From: JBBQWZ01 sp038210135
GTDB taxonomy: Bacteria > Acidobacteriota > Terriglobia > Bryobacterales > Bryobacteraceae
Direction of reading: 5' to 3'
NCBI GenBank assembly: GCA_038210135.1
Contig: JBBQWZ010000008.1
Coordinates: forward strand, 78,352-142,351
DNA length: 64,000 nt
The notes below the pieces were generated by a model, which did no database searches, was not told where the DNA came from, and saw only the letters and a list, made by a program, of their open reading frames with translations. Below are positions 43,487 to 52,538 of this stretch, in pieces. The stretch's first letter is position 1, and every line of letters starts with the position of its first letter. Both the position numbers and the translations under genes were made by a program.

Positions 43487-44932
43487 TTAAGGCTGAGGCC
43501 CTGGCTTCACTTCCTTGGCCGGCTCGGATTTTGGTTCATCATGTCCACGCTTGCCAACGAATTGGGGCTTCTTCTTCGATTTCTTCTGCTTCGCATCTTT
43601 GAGCGCTTTTTGCTCGGCGACGGTTGGCAGGAAGGTCTCGACCATGTCAGGCAGCTTCGCCTTTTCGTCCGCGGGGACGGGTTTGACGAATCGCGGCGTG
43701 ACGACGACCAGGAGTTCATCGGTGGATCGCTTGGTGGAACGGCTGCGGAAGAAATAGCCAAGGATCGGAATATCGCCGAGACCACGCACTCGCGACAATG
43801 TCTGTATTACGCGGTTGTCGATAAGTCCGGCAATCGCAAAGCTCTCTCCATCCCGCAGGACCACTTCCGTCTCCGCGCGCCGGGTCGAGATCGCGGGGAT
43901 CTGAAAGCCTTGTAGAGTGACCGCGTTAGCGAAGTCGAGAGCGCTGACCTCGGGCTTCACCTGCAGCCGGATTGCGCCCGACGGCGTTACGGTTGGCGTG
44001 AAGCCGAGCTGGATCCCGAATTTCTTGAACTGCACCGTGACCACCGGCGAAATCGCGCCGCCGGTCGAGGATGACGTCAGAGTTGGGAACGGGAATTCTC
44101 CACCGGCAAGGAAGCTTGCCTCGGTGCCCTCCACCACAACTAGATTGGGCTCCGCGAGAATCTGAAGCAAATCCTGCTGCTGCATCGCTCGAATCGTGGC
44201 GCCGATGTTCAGGTCCGGCCGGAATACGAAAAGGTTCAGCAAGTCGGCAAAGTTGACCGACGTGTTGTTGAGGTTACCGCCCTGCAGTTGCAATTGGGTG
44301 AATTTTGGAGATTGAAACTGCTGCGTTCCCGTCGATCCCAGCGTCTTGCCGTTCGCGCTGAAAAAGTTGAAACCCAATTCCTGGAGCATCGTGCGGTCTA
44401 TGCTCGCGAACTTGACTTGCAGCATGATTTGCCGCGGGTCGTGCGCCGCCGGCAAAGAAACCAGGTTTGTGACCTTCTTCGCGTGCGTTGCAGCTAACGC
44501 TTCCGCGCGCTTCGAAATTTCGGAGGACGAAGCGGACCCGGTCAATACGATCGATTCCGCATTCCCGCTAAACGCAATCTTTGCATCCGGCAGGCCGCGC
44601 AATTCAGTTTCAAAGTTCCGGCGGAAATTATCGGTGTCCGTGGTATCTGGATTGACGTTGACGTCGTAGCGCATCGGACTGGACCCTGTCTCCCAGATCA
44701 CGAGAGTAGTCTTGCCGGCGCCTTTCGCGTTCACCATGACGTCGCGCGGAGAGACAACAACGGCATCCGCGATCTTCGGTTCCGCGATCACCACCTTGAT
44801 CACGTCGTGCTCGAACTGCAGCAATTCGCCGCGTCCAGCGGTTAAAGTCACAATCTTTGTATCGGCCGCGAGCGCGCAGCAGCATGCGAATGCCCACAGC
44901 GCAAGAATCGTGACGACTTGAGATCGTCTCAT
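43487..44932 (-). CDS. cpaC: Tad secretin CpaC/RcpA
   Basis: A 481-residue outer-membrane secretin precursor with a signal peptide (ILALWAFACCCALAADT). The N-terminal pilus domain (GRGELLQFEHDVIKVVIAEP and SPRDVMVNAKGAGKTTLVIW) is followed by a BON-like segment and the secretin domain: EPNLVVVEGTEASFLAGGEFP, QLGFTPTV, RLQVKPEVS and LVVVTPRFVKPV. It forms the gated ring through which the Flp pilus exits. The frame stays open further upstream, but the ATG used here overlaps the cpaB stop codon by 4 bp. The tail is Lys-rich. Confidence 0.93.
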   Translation of the reverse strand: MRRSQVVTILALWAFACCCALAADTKIVTLTAGRGELLQFEHDVIKVVIAEPKIADAVVVSPRDVMVNAKGAGKTTLVIWETGSSPMRYDVNVNPDTTDTDNFRRNFETELRGLPDAKIAFSGNAESIVLTGSASSSEISKRAEALAATHAKKVTNLVSLPAAHDPRQIMLQVKFASIDRTMLQELGFNFFSANGKTLGSTGTQQFQSPKFTQLQLQGGNLNNTSVNFADLLNLFVFRPDLNIGATIRAMQQQDLLQILAEPNLVVVEGTEASFLAGGEFPFPTLTSSSTGGAISPVVTVQFKKFGIQLGFTPTVTPSGAIRLQVKPEVSALDFANAVTLQGFQIPAISTRRAETEVVLRDGESFAIAGLIDNRVIQTLSRVRGLGDIPILGYFFRSRSTKRSTDELLVVVTPRFVKPVPADEKAKLPDMVETFLPTVAEQKALKDAKQKKSKKKPQFVGKRGHDEPKSEPAKEVKPGPQP

Positions 44933-45807
44933 TGAAAAACTTCCTGGACGTGCTTGTCGCCTCGATACACGTCGATCACCAGCCGCGGCTTGGTGGGCTC
45001 TTTTTTCTCGACCTTTGGCCGCTCTTCGGTTAATTGTGCCCAAGCACGGTCGTCACGGAGATTTTGACCTCTTCCCCGGTTCACGTACGCGCCCAAGTGC
45101 ATCGACTCCGCGGTCGTCGCTTCGGATTTGTCCGCGACGGATTTGTCGAGCGGATTTCGTAGTGCCAACGCGATCTTACCCTGGTTCTTTGCCCACTCGA
45201 GCTTCCTCGACTGCTCGGGAGTTAGCAAAAGTGTTGCGGCGCGATTCTGTGAATTGGACACCGCGACCGGCGACACGGTGGTGGAGCTTGGCTGCACCTC
45301 TGTTGTCCGGCCGATCGACAGAACAACGACGTCTTCGAGTATCGTCGTTGTCACCGCTTCCGCCATCGTTCCGGAGCGCGTGAACAGGACGTCTACATGG
45401 GCGCGCGGTTGAATCAAACCAGCGACTCCACTGTTGTCCGAAATCTGAACGGCGATGGCGCGCTTCCCTGGCTCGATCGTCGCTGGCAGGCCTTCCGCTC
45501 CGGTCGCGCTGCTGAGCTTCGCCGTGGTCAGCGTCTCATTCTGGCCGACAGGAAACAGCAAGACGCGCTCCAGAGCGAACGTGTCCTGTTGGATGGCGCC
45601 CTTCGGTAAATCCTTCTCGCCGACTTTCGCGATCCGGATGTCCGCTTTCTTGATTCGCGTTCCGGCCGGCATATCCCGCCCCGCGGCAATCACGGCGATG
45701 GTCTTCTCTGCCTTCGGCGCCACTGTAGACGCATACAGGAACCACGTCAGTAGAGCGGCCGATACCCACGCTCCGCCGAAGATGAGCAGCAGTTTGTTTC
45801 GATCCAT
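44929..45807 (-). CDS. cpaB: Tad pilus assembly protein CpaB/RcpC
   Basis: A 292-residue protein with one N-terminal membrane helix (LLLIFGGAWVSAALLTWFLY), then the SAF-type domain: VIAAGRDMPAGTRIKKADIRI and LERVLLFPVGQNETLTTAKL. The RcpC part follows with RAIAVQISDNSGVAGLIQPRAHVDVLF and ATLLLTPEQSRKLEWAKNQGKIALALR. It is a periplasmic partner of the secretin. The gene overlaps cpaC by 4 bp and starts 3 bp after the polytopic membrane protein's stop codon. Confidence 0.92.
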   Translation of the reverse strand: MDRNKLLLIFGGAWVSAALLTWFLYASTVAPKAEKTIAVIAAGRDMPAGTRIKKADIRIAKVGEKDLPKGAIQQDTFALERVLLFPVGQNETLTTAKLSSATGAEGLPATIEPGKRAIAVQISDNSGVAGLIQPRAHVDVLFTRSGTMAEAVTTTILEDVVVLSIGRTTEVQPSSTTVSPVAVSNSQNRAATLLLTPEQSRKLEWAKNQGKIALALRNPLDKSVADKSEATTAESMHLGAYVNRGRGQNLRDDRAWAQLTEERPKVEKKEPTKPRLVIDVYRGDKHVQEVFQ

Positions 45808-45810
45808 TCG

Positions 45811-47319
45811 TTATTCGCCAAGCCTTCTGCCGGCTGGTCCGGCCAGCAACACAGCCACATCATCCCTGAATAACACGCGCCAGCCGGATTCCTCGAGCGC
45901 TCCTCGCAGCGCCCAATTCGCCGGCACCAACGCATGCGTAAAATTCCAACTCGCGAACTCCTCGCGCCAACCGCGATCCCCGCTCGACTCCGGGCGCATC
46001 TCAACCATCCGGATATACCGCTTCATGAACTCGCTTCCGTAAAAGTCGCTGCGTCCGTCGAAAAACACCTTTCGCTGGCCATCGAAGCGGTAGATCAGAT
46101 ACCCGCCAAATTTGTCGGGCGCAAACAATCGCGCGTCCCCTGGAAGCGACGCCACAGCGGCATCGGCAGCGACCGGAAATTCCTCGGCGGAAAAGCCGAT
46201 GCGAGAAGCAAACGCCGGACTCCGGAACAAAACCATCGCCAGCACAAACCCACCCAGAACGGGTACCCACCCGCGATTGGTTACATCGAGATCACGCAAC
46301 CGCGATGAGTAAGCGGCTGCCTGCCGGAGCCAGCCAGTCGATCCGCCATGCGCCCGCGCGAACGCTCCATTCGCCAACGGCAGCGCAATCAACGCCACCA
46401 ATGGCAATCCTCTCGCGGAACGCAATGCGACCAGCGTCAGGAGCAACGCGATCGCGAAATGTGCGCGCTTTCCATTCACCAGCGCGATCGCGGCTCCACC
46501 GATTCCGAGAGCAACGGTCAGCAAAATCTGGCCGGCGCCGGCGACGTGAAAATTGAAGCTTTGGAATTCGCCCACTCGATCGAGCAATTCGAAGTTAGTC
46601 AAATATTGGAACAGATGCTCGTGCAACACCCATCCGTATGGATTCAGCAAAGAACCCAACATGGCAAAAAAAGCCGTCAGCAGAAACCAGTTTCTCCGGC
46701 TGGACGAAGCACCAGCCGCAAACAGAATCGCCAATAGCGGCGCGAAAAAAAAGCTTGCATGCAAATTGGCCCAGACCGCGGTTCCCGCGAAGGCCACCAG
46801 CGCGTCTTGCAATCCAAACGGGGAGCCGCCGCGTTCCAGCCAAAGCATCGCCCCCAGCATCAGCGCCCAGCTGAATACGTGCGGCCGCGCCAGCCAATGC
46901 AGATTGACTGTGGACAACATCGGAGCCGCCATCACGCACGCCAGCAGAAAATCTCCCCCCACCGCCCAATGCAGTCGGAACCACAACCACGTACAGGCCG
47001 CGATGACGACGGAAAAGAGGAGCGCCACTCCACGCAATCCGTCCGCGCGATGCGCCATGGCCATCAGCGCATCGGAACCCCATTCCCAGGCGAACCACGG
47101 GGCGCCAGGTCGAGAAAAAGAAAACGGATCCGTACGCGGCATTCCGCCACCCGAAAGAATCCTCTCGCCTGTGCGGATGTGCCAGCCCGTGTCCGAATCC
47201 CGGAACAATTTCCGCCCGCCGTCGAAAACGAACAGACAATAAAGCAACGTCACCAGCGCGACGAACGCGGCGACGTCCGGAATCCAGATCGAATGTTGCC
47301 TATTGGCCAGTTGCGCCAA
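45811..47319 (-). CDS. Polytopic membrane protein in the tad operon, GT-C-like glycosyltransferase candidate
   Basis: A 502-residue protein with about ten hydrophobic helices and a soluble C-terminal part of about 120 residues. After the first helix (FVALVTLLYCLFVFD) comes a loop with FRDSDTGWHIRTGERIL, in which an Asp-x-Asp and a His occupy the place where GT-C glycosyltransferases have their catalytic acidic residues. I know homologues only as uncharacterised membrane proteins of Acidobacteria. The gene sits between flp and cpaB and overlaps the pilin's 3' end by 20 bp. The position suggests a role in pilin modification or surface sugar transfer; this is inference. Confidence 0.7.
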   Translation of the reverse strand: MAQLANRQHSIWIPDVAAFVALVTLLYCLFVFDGGRKLFRDSDTGWHIRTGERILSGGGMPRTDPFSFSRPGAPWFAWEWGSDALMAMAHRADGLRGVALLFSVVIAACTWLWFRLHWAVGGDFLLACVMAAPMLSTVNLHWLARPHVFSWALMLGAMLWLERGGSPFGLQDALVAFAGTAVWANLHASFFFAPLLAILFAAGASSSRRNWFLLTAFFAMLGSLLNPYGWVLHEHLFQYLTNFELLDRVGEFQSFNFHVAGAGQILLTVALGIGGAAIALVNGKRAHFAIALLLTLVALRSARGLPLVALIALPLANGAFARAHGGSTGWLRQAAAYSSRLRDLDVTNRGWVPVLGGFVLAMVLFRSPAFASRIGFSAEEFPVAADAAVASLPGDARLFAPDKFGGYLIYRFDGQRKVFFDGRSDFYGSEFMKRYIRMVEMRPESSGDRGWREEFASWNFTHALVPANWALRGALEESGWRVLFRDDVAVLLAGPAGRRLGE

Positions 47320-47500
47320 TGCTGGTCAGGCCCTGCGTGATGCTCGAGTACAAGCTGGTGATGGCGGTCGAGAGCTGATTCACCGTGGTGATCAAAGCCA
47401 GTCCGACCGCCGCCACGATCAACGCGTATTCGACCAGGTCCTGGCCGTCTTCTTCGCGCCATAGGCCGATCAAAAAATTCTTCATTCCGGAAAGCCTCAT
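47300..47500 (-). CDS. flp: Flp/Fap-type major pilin
   Basis: A 66-residue prepilin. The leader MRLSGMKNFLIGLWREEDG ends at the prepilin peptidase site before QDLVEYALIVAAVGLALI, the Flp motif with Glu5 and Tyr6 of the mature chain. The remainder is a single helix followed by a Ser/Thr-rich end (STAITSLYSSITQGLTS). It polymerises into the Flp pilus fibre. The ATG at 47500 has GAGG 8 nt upstream; an internal ATG five codons later is less likely. It lies between tadD and the polytopic membrane protein. Confidence 0.93.
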   Translation of the reverse strand: MRLSGMKNFLIGLWREEDGQDLVEYALIVAAVGLALITTVNQLSTAITSLYSSITQGLTSIGATGQ

Positions 47501-47510
47501 ATCCTTTACC

Positions 47511-48545
47511 TCAATTCCTGTTCGCTGAAGCCGCAGCCAACGAAGGCTCGGTTTTCGGCTGATCTTTTCGTGAAATCGCTCGCCTCATCCGGAGCGCCAA
47601 CGCGCGCGGCGAATGATCCGGTTTCGCAACCAGCGGCAATGCGGTCAAATGCCCTTCCATCTCCGCGAGCAGAGCGAGATTTCGCAAGGCGGCAACATGA
47701 TCCTTCCTGTAATCCAGCGCCTTCGCTACTTGGACCCTAGCATCCGCAATCTTTCCTTGCTCGATCAGCACAGCGGCTAGATTGCTATGGGCAGTCGCCG
47801 GATCGGTCATCGAACGCCAATGCGCCAGCGCTTCCTCCGGGTGGTCCACCGCTAATGCAACCGCCAGATTGTTGCGTGCCGTTTCATTCCGCGGTTCCAA
47901 ACCTACCGCGCTGCGTAACTGCGAAGTCGCTTCCTCACGCTTGCCCTGTAATAAGAGGTTGTAACCAAGATTGTTGTAATAGGACGCGCGTTTCGGCTGC
48001 AACTCGATCGCTTGCCGGTGAGCTGCCTCTGCTTCGGCCAACCGGCCGAGGTCGTCCTCCATGATGCCCAACGTGGACGACGCTTCCGCTGAGGAATGCG
48101 TCGAGAGGAAGGTTCGCAGCACGGCTACTGCCGACTCGCTTGCGTCTGTTTCCCGCAGCGCCTTGGCAAGCGAAACCTGGACCTCCGCGCGATCGGCAAA
48201 TCGCTCCGCCGCGAGCCGCAAATGCTCGGCCGCCAGATCCGGATGGCCCATTTCCCGCAAGTGTTCCGCTAAACGTATTCGCGCGGCCAGGTTGTTGGGC
48301 TCTTGCGCGATCCGCAGCCGCAATGCCTGTGCCACCGGATCGCCTTCTCCCGCATCGACCGCGTTTCGAACCTGCCGGTCCATTGCTTCCTGGACGGCGC
48401 TTCGTGCAGACCGTGTTACGGACTTCTTCGCGACGGCCGGCCGTGGCGTCGCAGAGGACGAAGACGTTCGGACCTGTTTCGTGCAGGCGGAAGTAGACAA
48501 CAGGGCCGTAAACAAAATCAGCGCTGCTGTCGTCAACCTATACAT
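47511..48545 (-). CDS. tadD: TPR protein TadD
   Basis: A 344-residue precursor with an N-terminal export signal (LTTAALILFTALLSTSAC; a lipobox is only weakly matched). From about residue 75 on it consists of tetratricopeptide repeats, for example NLAARIRLAEHLREMGHPDL, ASYYNNLGYNLLLQGKREEA and ETARNNLAVALAVDHPEEAL. TadD-type lipoproteins act as pilotins or scaffolds for the Tad secretin. The ATG at 48545 overlaps the DUF192 stop by 8 bp; a TTG four codons upstream is possible. The end is 10 bp before the flp start. Confidence 0.88.
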   Translation of the reverse strand: MYRLTTAALILFTALLSTSACTKQVRTSSSSATPRPAVAKKSVTRSARSAVQEAMDRQVRNAVDAGEGDPVAQALRLRIAQEPNNLAARIRLAEHLREMGHPDLAAEHLRLAAERFADRAEVQVSLAKALRETDASESAVAVLRTFLSTHSSAEASSTLGIMEDDLGRLAEAEAAHRQAIELQPKRASYYNNLGYNLLLQGKREEATSQLRSAVGLEPRNETARNNLAVALAVDHPEEALAHWRSMTDPATAHSNLAAVLIEQGKIADARVQVAKALDYRKDHVAALRNLALLAEMEGHLTALPLVAKPDHSPRALALRMRRAISRKDQPKTEPSLAAASANRN

Positions 48546-48897
48546 CGTGTTTCTCAAACTCCAGTTGATCTCCGGCCGCCGTTCCTGTCGCTTCTAACGT
48601 TCCGGCTGGAAGTTCCAGTACGGAGTGGGCTAGAAGACTGAAAGCTAATCGGCGCTTGACCATTCGAGGACGAATCTTGAGTACCTTTCGTTTACGGCTC
48701 AGAAAAATAACGTCGATGGAAAATTTCATGCCGAACGTGTGGACTCCCTCACAGGGTACGATCCAAAGCCCATCGCCGGGCGCGAGAGAACTGTGCTTGA
48801 GCAAGCCCGTTCGCCGCTTCGCGCTGGTGTCCGCGATGGTCGCGTGCTCCGTCAGCGTGCAGTCTCTGGTCAAATTTCTGACCCGCAACTTCAACAA
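48538..48897 (-). CDS. DUF192 family protein
   Basis: A 119-residue small beta-barrel protein with DUF192 features: SAKRRTGLLKHSSLAPGDGLWI (normally KRxxGLM), VHTFGMKFSIDVIFLS (normally FWMKNTxxPLDIxFID) and HSVLELPAGTLEATG. The family's function is unknown. The best start is TTG (48897 or 48894), with no ATG in range. It is the first gene of the tad operon and overlaps tadD by 8 bp, so it is probably cotranscribed. Most DUF192 proteins are exported, but this one has no signal peptide. Divergent from the TIGR03437 gene, with 112 bp between. Confidence 0.82.
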   Translation of the reverse strand: MLKLRVRNLTRDCTLTEHATIADTSAKRRTGLLKHSSLAPGDGLWIVPCEGVHTFGMKFSIDVIFLSRKRKVLKIRPRMVKRRLAFSLLAHSVLELPAGTLEATGTAAGDQLEFEKHDV

Positions 48898-49009
48898 AGC
48901 CGCTGTTGCTCTTTTCCGCCTGCCTAGTTGCAGGCTGTTCCGAAAACTCGTAACGTTGGAAGGGTTCAGGGTATCTTACCCAGAGGTCGCTTTGCAATCG
49001 AAGTTATAT

Positions 49010-51898
49010 ATGCGTGGATTCATCCTGCTGTTGGCCTCGCTTCCGCTGTTCGCCCAAACTACCGGCGCGAGTTTTGGCACGGTCATCGGACTGGGCGGAA
49101 CCCCCAGCGATATCGTCCTCGACGAACTGCGTCAGCGGCTCTATCTGGTCAACTCCAATGCGAATCGCGTGGACGTGTATAGCTACGCGAGCAAACAAGT
49201 GATCGGCAACATTCAGGTAGGCACCAATCCGCTCGCCGCCGCGATTTCCATGGATGGCGCCTATCTCTACGTCACCAATAACGGAAGTTCGACGCTGAGC
49301 GTCATCGATCTGCAACTCGGCCTCGGCCAGCTGCAAACGAACGTGTCGCTTCCAGCCAGGCCCGAGGGTGTCGAAGTCGGATCCGACGGTCGCGTGTTGA
49401 TTTGCACGCAAGGAACAGGCACCAACAGCCTGAATAACACGCTGCTGATTTACGATCGTACCCAGCAGACCGGTCAGCAAGTGATTCCGGTCCAATTTCC
49501 GCCAGCGCCTGTCACACCAACCGCAATTGCGGCTGTTCAGGCCCGCCCTGTGACAACATTCCGCGGCAAACTTCAGCGAACTCCGGACGGAAATTTCATC
49601 ATCGGCGTCTCCACCATCAACAACAACGCCCAGACCGTCCTCTATATTTACGAAGTAGTTTCCGGCGTACTGCTTCGCAGCCGAACCGTCACCGGCCAGT
49701 CCACGACGCTCTCCGTCTCGCCCGATGGCGGGCGCTTTATGGCGGGTTTTACCCTCTACGACACAGCGACGCTTACGGTGATCGGTCAACAAAGCACCTC
49801 CAACGCGCCTTTCGCGATGAACGGAGCATTTACCGTTTTGACGAACGTCGGCGGCAGCGCCTTCTCGCCGGACGGCAAGCAGATCTATAGTGCGTTCAAT
49901 ACGGCCCCGTTCGCCCAGCCCACTCCGCGTCCCCAGGCATCCACGTTGCTCTTCTCCGATCCGTCGAACCTTGCCATTACACTCGGCGTGAAGATGCCTG
50001 AAAGCATCGTCGCGAAGATGGCGATTACCGCGGATGGCGGAAACGCATGGGGCCTCTCGGAGTCCGGCCTGATCTATCTTCCGCTTTCGACGCTGTACGA
50101 CTACCCGATTCTGCAGCCTGACACGACCGTCGTCTTCCTCGCGCAGGACGATTGCAATCGCGGTGTCGCGCGTGCCACGGTGCGCGTCAACAACGCCGGC
50201 AAAGGAAAGCTCACCTTCGCCGTGCCCTCGACGCTGACCGGAAATTCGCAGGCGGCACTCGTGGTCGCCGCCACCAGCGGGCTCGCGCCATCCACCGTAA
50301 CCTTCTCGATGGATCCCGGCCGCTCCGGCGTCGTGCGTACTCCGGGGACGAATCTCTACTCTGGCGGCGGAGCCACCAACAGCGGCACGCCCCTCAACGT
50401 GAACTTGGCTTCGGTAGACGCCATCAACATTCCGAATACGATTCGTGTGTACATGAATTACCGGCAGTCCGATATGCGCGGCGTCGTCTTTCCGATTCCG
50501 ACCGTACCCAACGCGAATGCCGAAGGCGTGCAGGACATCGTCCTTGACGAATCGCGCGGCCGAATCTACATCGCCAACTCCGGCTTCAACCGCATCGAAG
50601 TGTTCGACACCAAGCAGCAAAAGTTCCTGACGCCGATTCCGAGTGGTCAACTGCCCCATCAACTGGCGCTAGGTCTCGACGGAAACACACTGTATGTCGC
50701 CAACACCGGCGGCGAGTCCATTACGCTTCTCGATCTCGACCAGGGCACCGTCACCGGGCGGATCGACTTTCCGCCGATTCCCAGGGCCGGCAACGCCGCG
50801 GTTACGTTCCCGCAGGCGATGGCCAACGGCCTGAGCGGACTCCAGTTCCTCATGTCCGACGGAACGCAATGGAAAGTCGTCGGCAATCAGGCTCTGCCGC
50901 GAACTCCCAGCACGGTCGTGGGCGTTACCGCCGCCGGAGCGCAAATCGCCATCGCCGGTCCCTCTCGCGCCATGCTCGCCTCGCCCGACGCCAGTTCGAT
51001 CGTTGTGCTTGGCGGCACCGGCCTTGCCTATTTATACGACGCCATATCCGATAGCTTCAGCGCGTCGCGGCAGTTGTTCACAGCGCCGCTGACCAGCTAT
51101 TACGGTCCCTTGGGCGCCGGTCCCGACCGGTCCTATTTCCTCGCCAATGGCTTGATCACGAATAGTTCGTTGACCGTCATCGGCGGGTCCGCGAGCCCTG
51201 GCACCGTAACTATCGTTCCGGGAACTCCCGGACAGCCGCCAAGCTTAAGCGTCGTCAGCGCTGGAAACCGCAACGTGGCATCTGTCGCGCCCGTCAATGA
51301 CACCTCGTTCGTCCGCCTTACAACGCCAGTTCGCAATAACGTAACCAGCACCACCACCGACGATAAGCGAACTACGCTCGAATCGCTCGACGTCCGTACC
51401 GGCGCTCAGTCTCTGATCGGTGTCGTGCCGGAGAATCCGATTGTGTCGGCATTTGGGACCACGATTCAACGAGTACAGCCGCGCGAGATGGTCGTGGATT
51501 CGAATGGGATCGTGTATGCCCTTACGCTTTCCGGGTTGAGCGTGATTCCCCTGACGCAGACCGGCGAGGACACGCGTCCGAAGATCGCAACCGGCACGCG
51601 AGCGATCGTGAATTCGACCGACGGAACCACCAACTTCAAGCCCGGTTCGTTTATCACCATCAGCGGAGCCAGTTTGGCTGCAACCGCGACGGCCGATCAG
51701 ATCCCCGCCCCGACCGTTCTTGGCGGATCCTGCGTCGTTTTTAACGACGTAGCGGTTCCGCTGCTGCAGACCTCGACGGGCCAGATCTCCGCACAAATTC
51801 CCACGACCATCCGCTCCGGATTTAATGTGGTTCAGGTGCGATCACTAGCCACCGCGCAGCAGTCGGATGCGCTCCTGGTCACGGTCCAGAAGCCGTAG
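49010..51898 (+). CDS. Exported YncE-like beta-propeller protein with TIGR03437 C-terminal domain
   Basis: A 962-residue protein with a signal peptide (MRGFILLLASLPLFAQT). It contains two YncE/NHL-like propeller regions; each begins with a similar blade (DIVLDELRQRLYLVNSNANR near residue 36, DIVLDESRGRIYIANSGFNR near 510). The last 90 residues (PGSFITISGASLAATATADQ to PTTIRSGFNVVQVRS) are a TIGR03437 domain, an IPT/TIG-like module found mainly in Solibacter-type Acidobacteria and attached to many large secreted proteins. Its role is unknown; surface adhesion or binding is plausible. The frame is open upstream, but the signal peptide sets the start. Confidence 0.9.
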   Translation: MRGFILLLASLPLFAQTTGASFGTVIGLGGTPSDIVLDELRQRLYLVNSNANRVDVYSYASKQVIGNIQVGTNPLAAAISMDGAYLYVTNNGSSTLSVIDLQLGLGQLQTNVSLPARPEGVEVGSDGRVLICTQGTGTNSLNNTLLIYDRTQQTGQQVIPVQFPPAPVTPTAIAAVQARPVTTFRGKLQRTPDGNFIIGVSTINNNAQTVLYIYEVVSGVLLRSRTVTGQSTTLSVSPDGGRFMAGFTLYDTATLTVIGQQSTSNAPFAMNGAFTVLTNVGGSAFSPDGKQIYSAFNTAPFAQPTPRPQASTLLFSDPSNLAITLGVKMPESIVAKMAITADGGNAWGLSESGLIYLPLSTLYDYPILQPDTTVVFLAQDDCNRGVARATVRVNNAGKGKLTFAVPSTLTGNSQAALVVAATSGLAPSTVTFSMDPGRSGVVRTPGTNLYSGGGATNSGTPLNVNLASVDAINIPNTIRVYMNYRQSDMRGVVFPIPTVPNANAEGVQDIVLDESRGRIYIANSGFNRIEVFDTKQQKFLTPIPSGQLPHQLALGLDGNTLYVANTGGESITLLDLDQGTVTGRIDFPPIPRAGNAAVTFPQAMANGLSGLQFLMSDGTQWKVVGNQALPRTPSTVVGVTAAGAQIAIAGPSRAMLASPDASSIVVLGGTGLAYLYDAISDSFSASRQLFTAPLTSYYGPLGAGPDRSYFLANGLITNSSLTVIGGSASPGTVTIVPGTPGQPPSLSVVSAGNRNVASVAPVNDTSFVRLTTPVRNNVTSTTTDDKRTTLESLDVRTGAQSLIGVVPENPIVSAFGTTIQRVQPREMVVDSNGIVYALTLSGLSVIPLTQTGEDTRPKIATGTRAIVNSTDGTTNFKPGSFITISGASLAATATADQIPAPTVLGGSCVVFNDVAVPLLQTSTGQISAQIPTTIRSGFNVVQVRSLATAQQSDALLVTVQKP

Positions 51899-51903
51899 GC
51901 GAT

Positions 51904-52515
51904 CTAGAACGAATCCATCCGTCGAGCCACCAGCGCAAGGAACTCATCGCGAGTATCTTTCCGCCGGAACGACCCTAACAATGAACTCGTAATCGTGCCG
52001 GAGTGCTGCTTCTCGACGCCCCGCATCATCATGCAGAAGTGCTTCGCTTCGCAAATCACTCCGACGCCGCGCGGATGCAGCGCCTCCTGAATCGCCTCGG
52101 CAACCTGCGTCGTCAACCGCTCCTGAACCTGCAGCCGCCGGGCGAACGCGTCCACAATGCGCGGAATCTTGCTCAGCCCGATCACCTTATCCTTGGGCAG
52201 ATACGCCACGTGCATCTTGCCGTAGAACGGCAGCATGTGGTGTTCGCAAAGACTGTAGAATTCGATGTCCTTCACGATCACCATCTCGTCCGCTTTCACG
52301 GTGAAGAGCGCGCCGTTCACGATTTTCGCGATGTCCGTCGTATAGCCGCTGGTCAAAAACCGAAGCGCCTTGTCCGCCCGCTGTGGCGTCAGCGCCAACC
52401 CTTCGCGGTTCGGGTTCTCGCCCAGTTCGCGCAGGACGGCTTCAATATGAGGCGCGATGGTGAGCTCATCCGTCTTCGGTTCCAAAACTTTTATGACTGC
52501 CTTGTTGGTCTTCAT
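51904..52515 (-). CDS. folE: GTP cyclohydrolase I
   Basis: A 203-residue enzyme converting GTP to dihydroneopterin triphosphate, the first step of folate, biopterin and queuosine precursor synthesis. The zinc ligands are in FYSLCEHHMLPFYGK (Cys and His) and VICEAKHFCMMMRGVEK (Cys). The segments LTPQRADKALRFLTSGY, GLSKIPRIVDAFARRLQVQE and SGTITSSLLGSF complete the fold. The gene follows two pterin synthase homologues on the same strand, 23 bp after the nearer one, and probably supplies their substrate. Confidence 0.96.
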   Translation of the reverse strand: MKTNKAVIKVLEPKTDELTIAPHIEAVLRELGENPNREGLALTPQRADKALRFLTSGYTTDIAKIVNGALFTVKADEMVIVKDIEFYSLCEHHMLPFYGKMHVAYLPKDKVIGLSKIPRIVDAFARRLQVQERLTTQVAEAIQEALHPRGVGVICEAKHFCMMMRGVEKQHSGTITSSLLGSFRRKDTRDEFLALVARRMDSF

Positions 52516-52538
52516 CGAATATCTTTTCTCACCCGGCC

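Noticed and set aside
49004..50662. 552-codon frame antisense to the TIGR03437 propeller
   Set aside because: Composition is that of a shadow frame and the plus strand encodes a clear exported protein.
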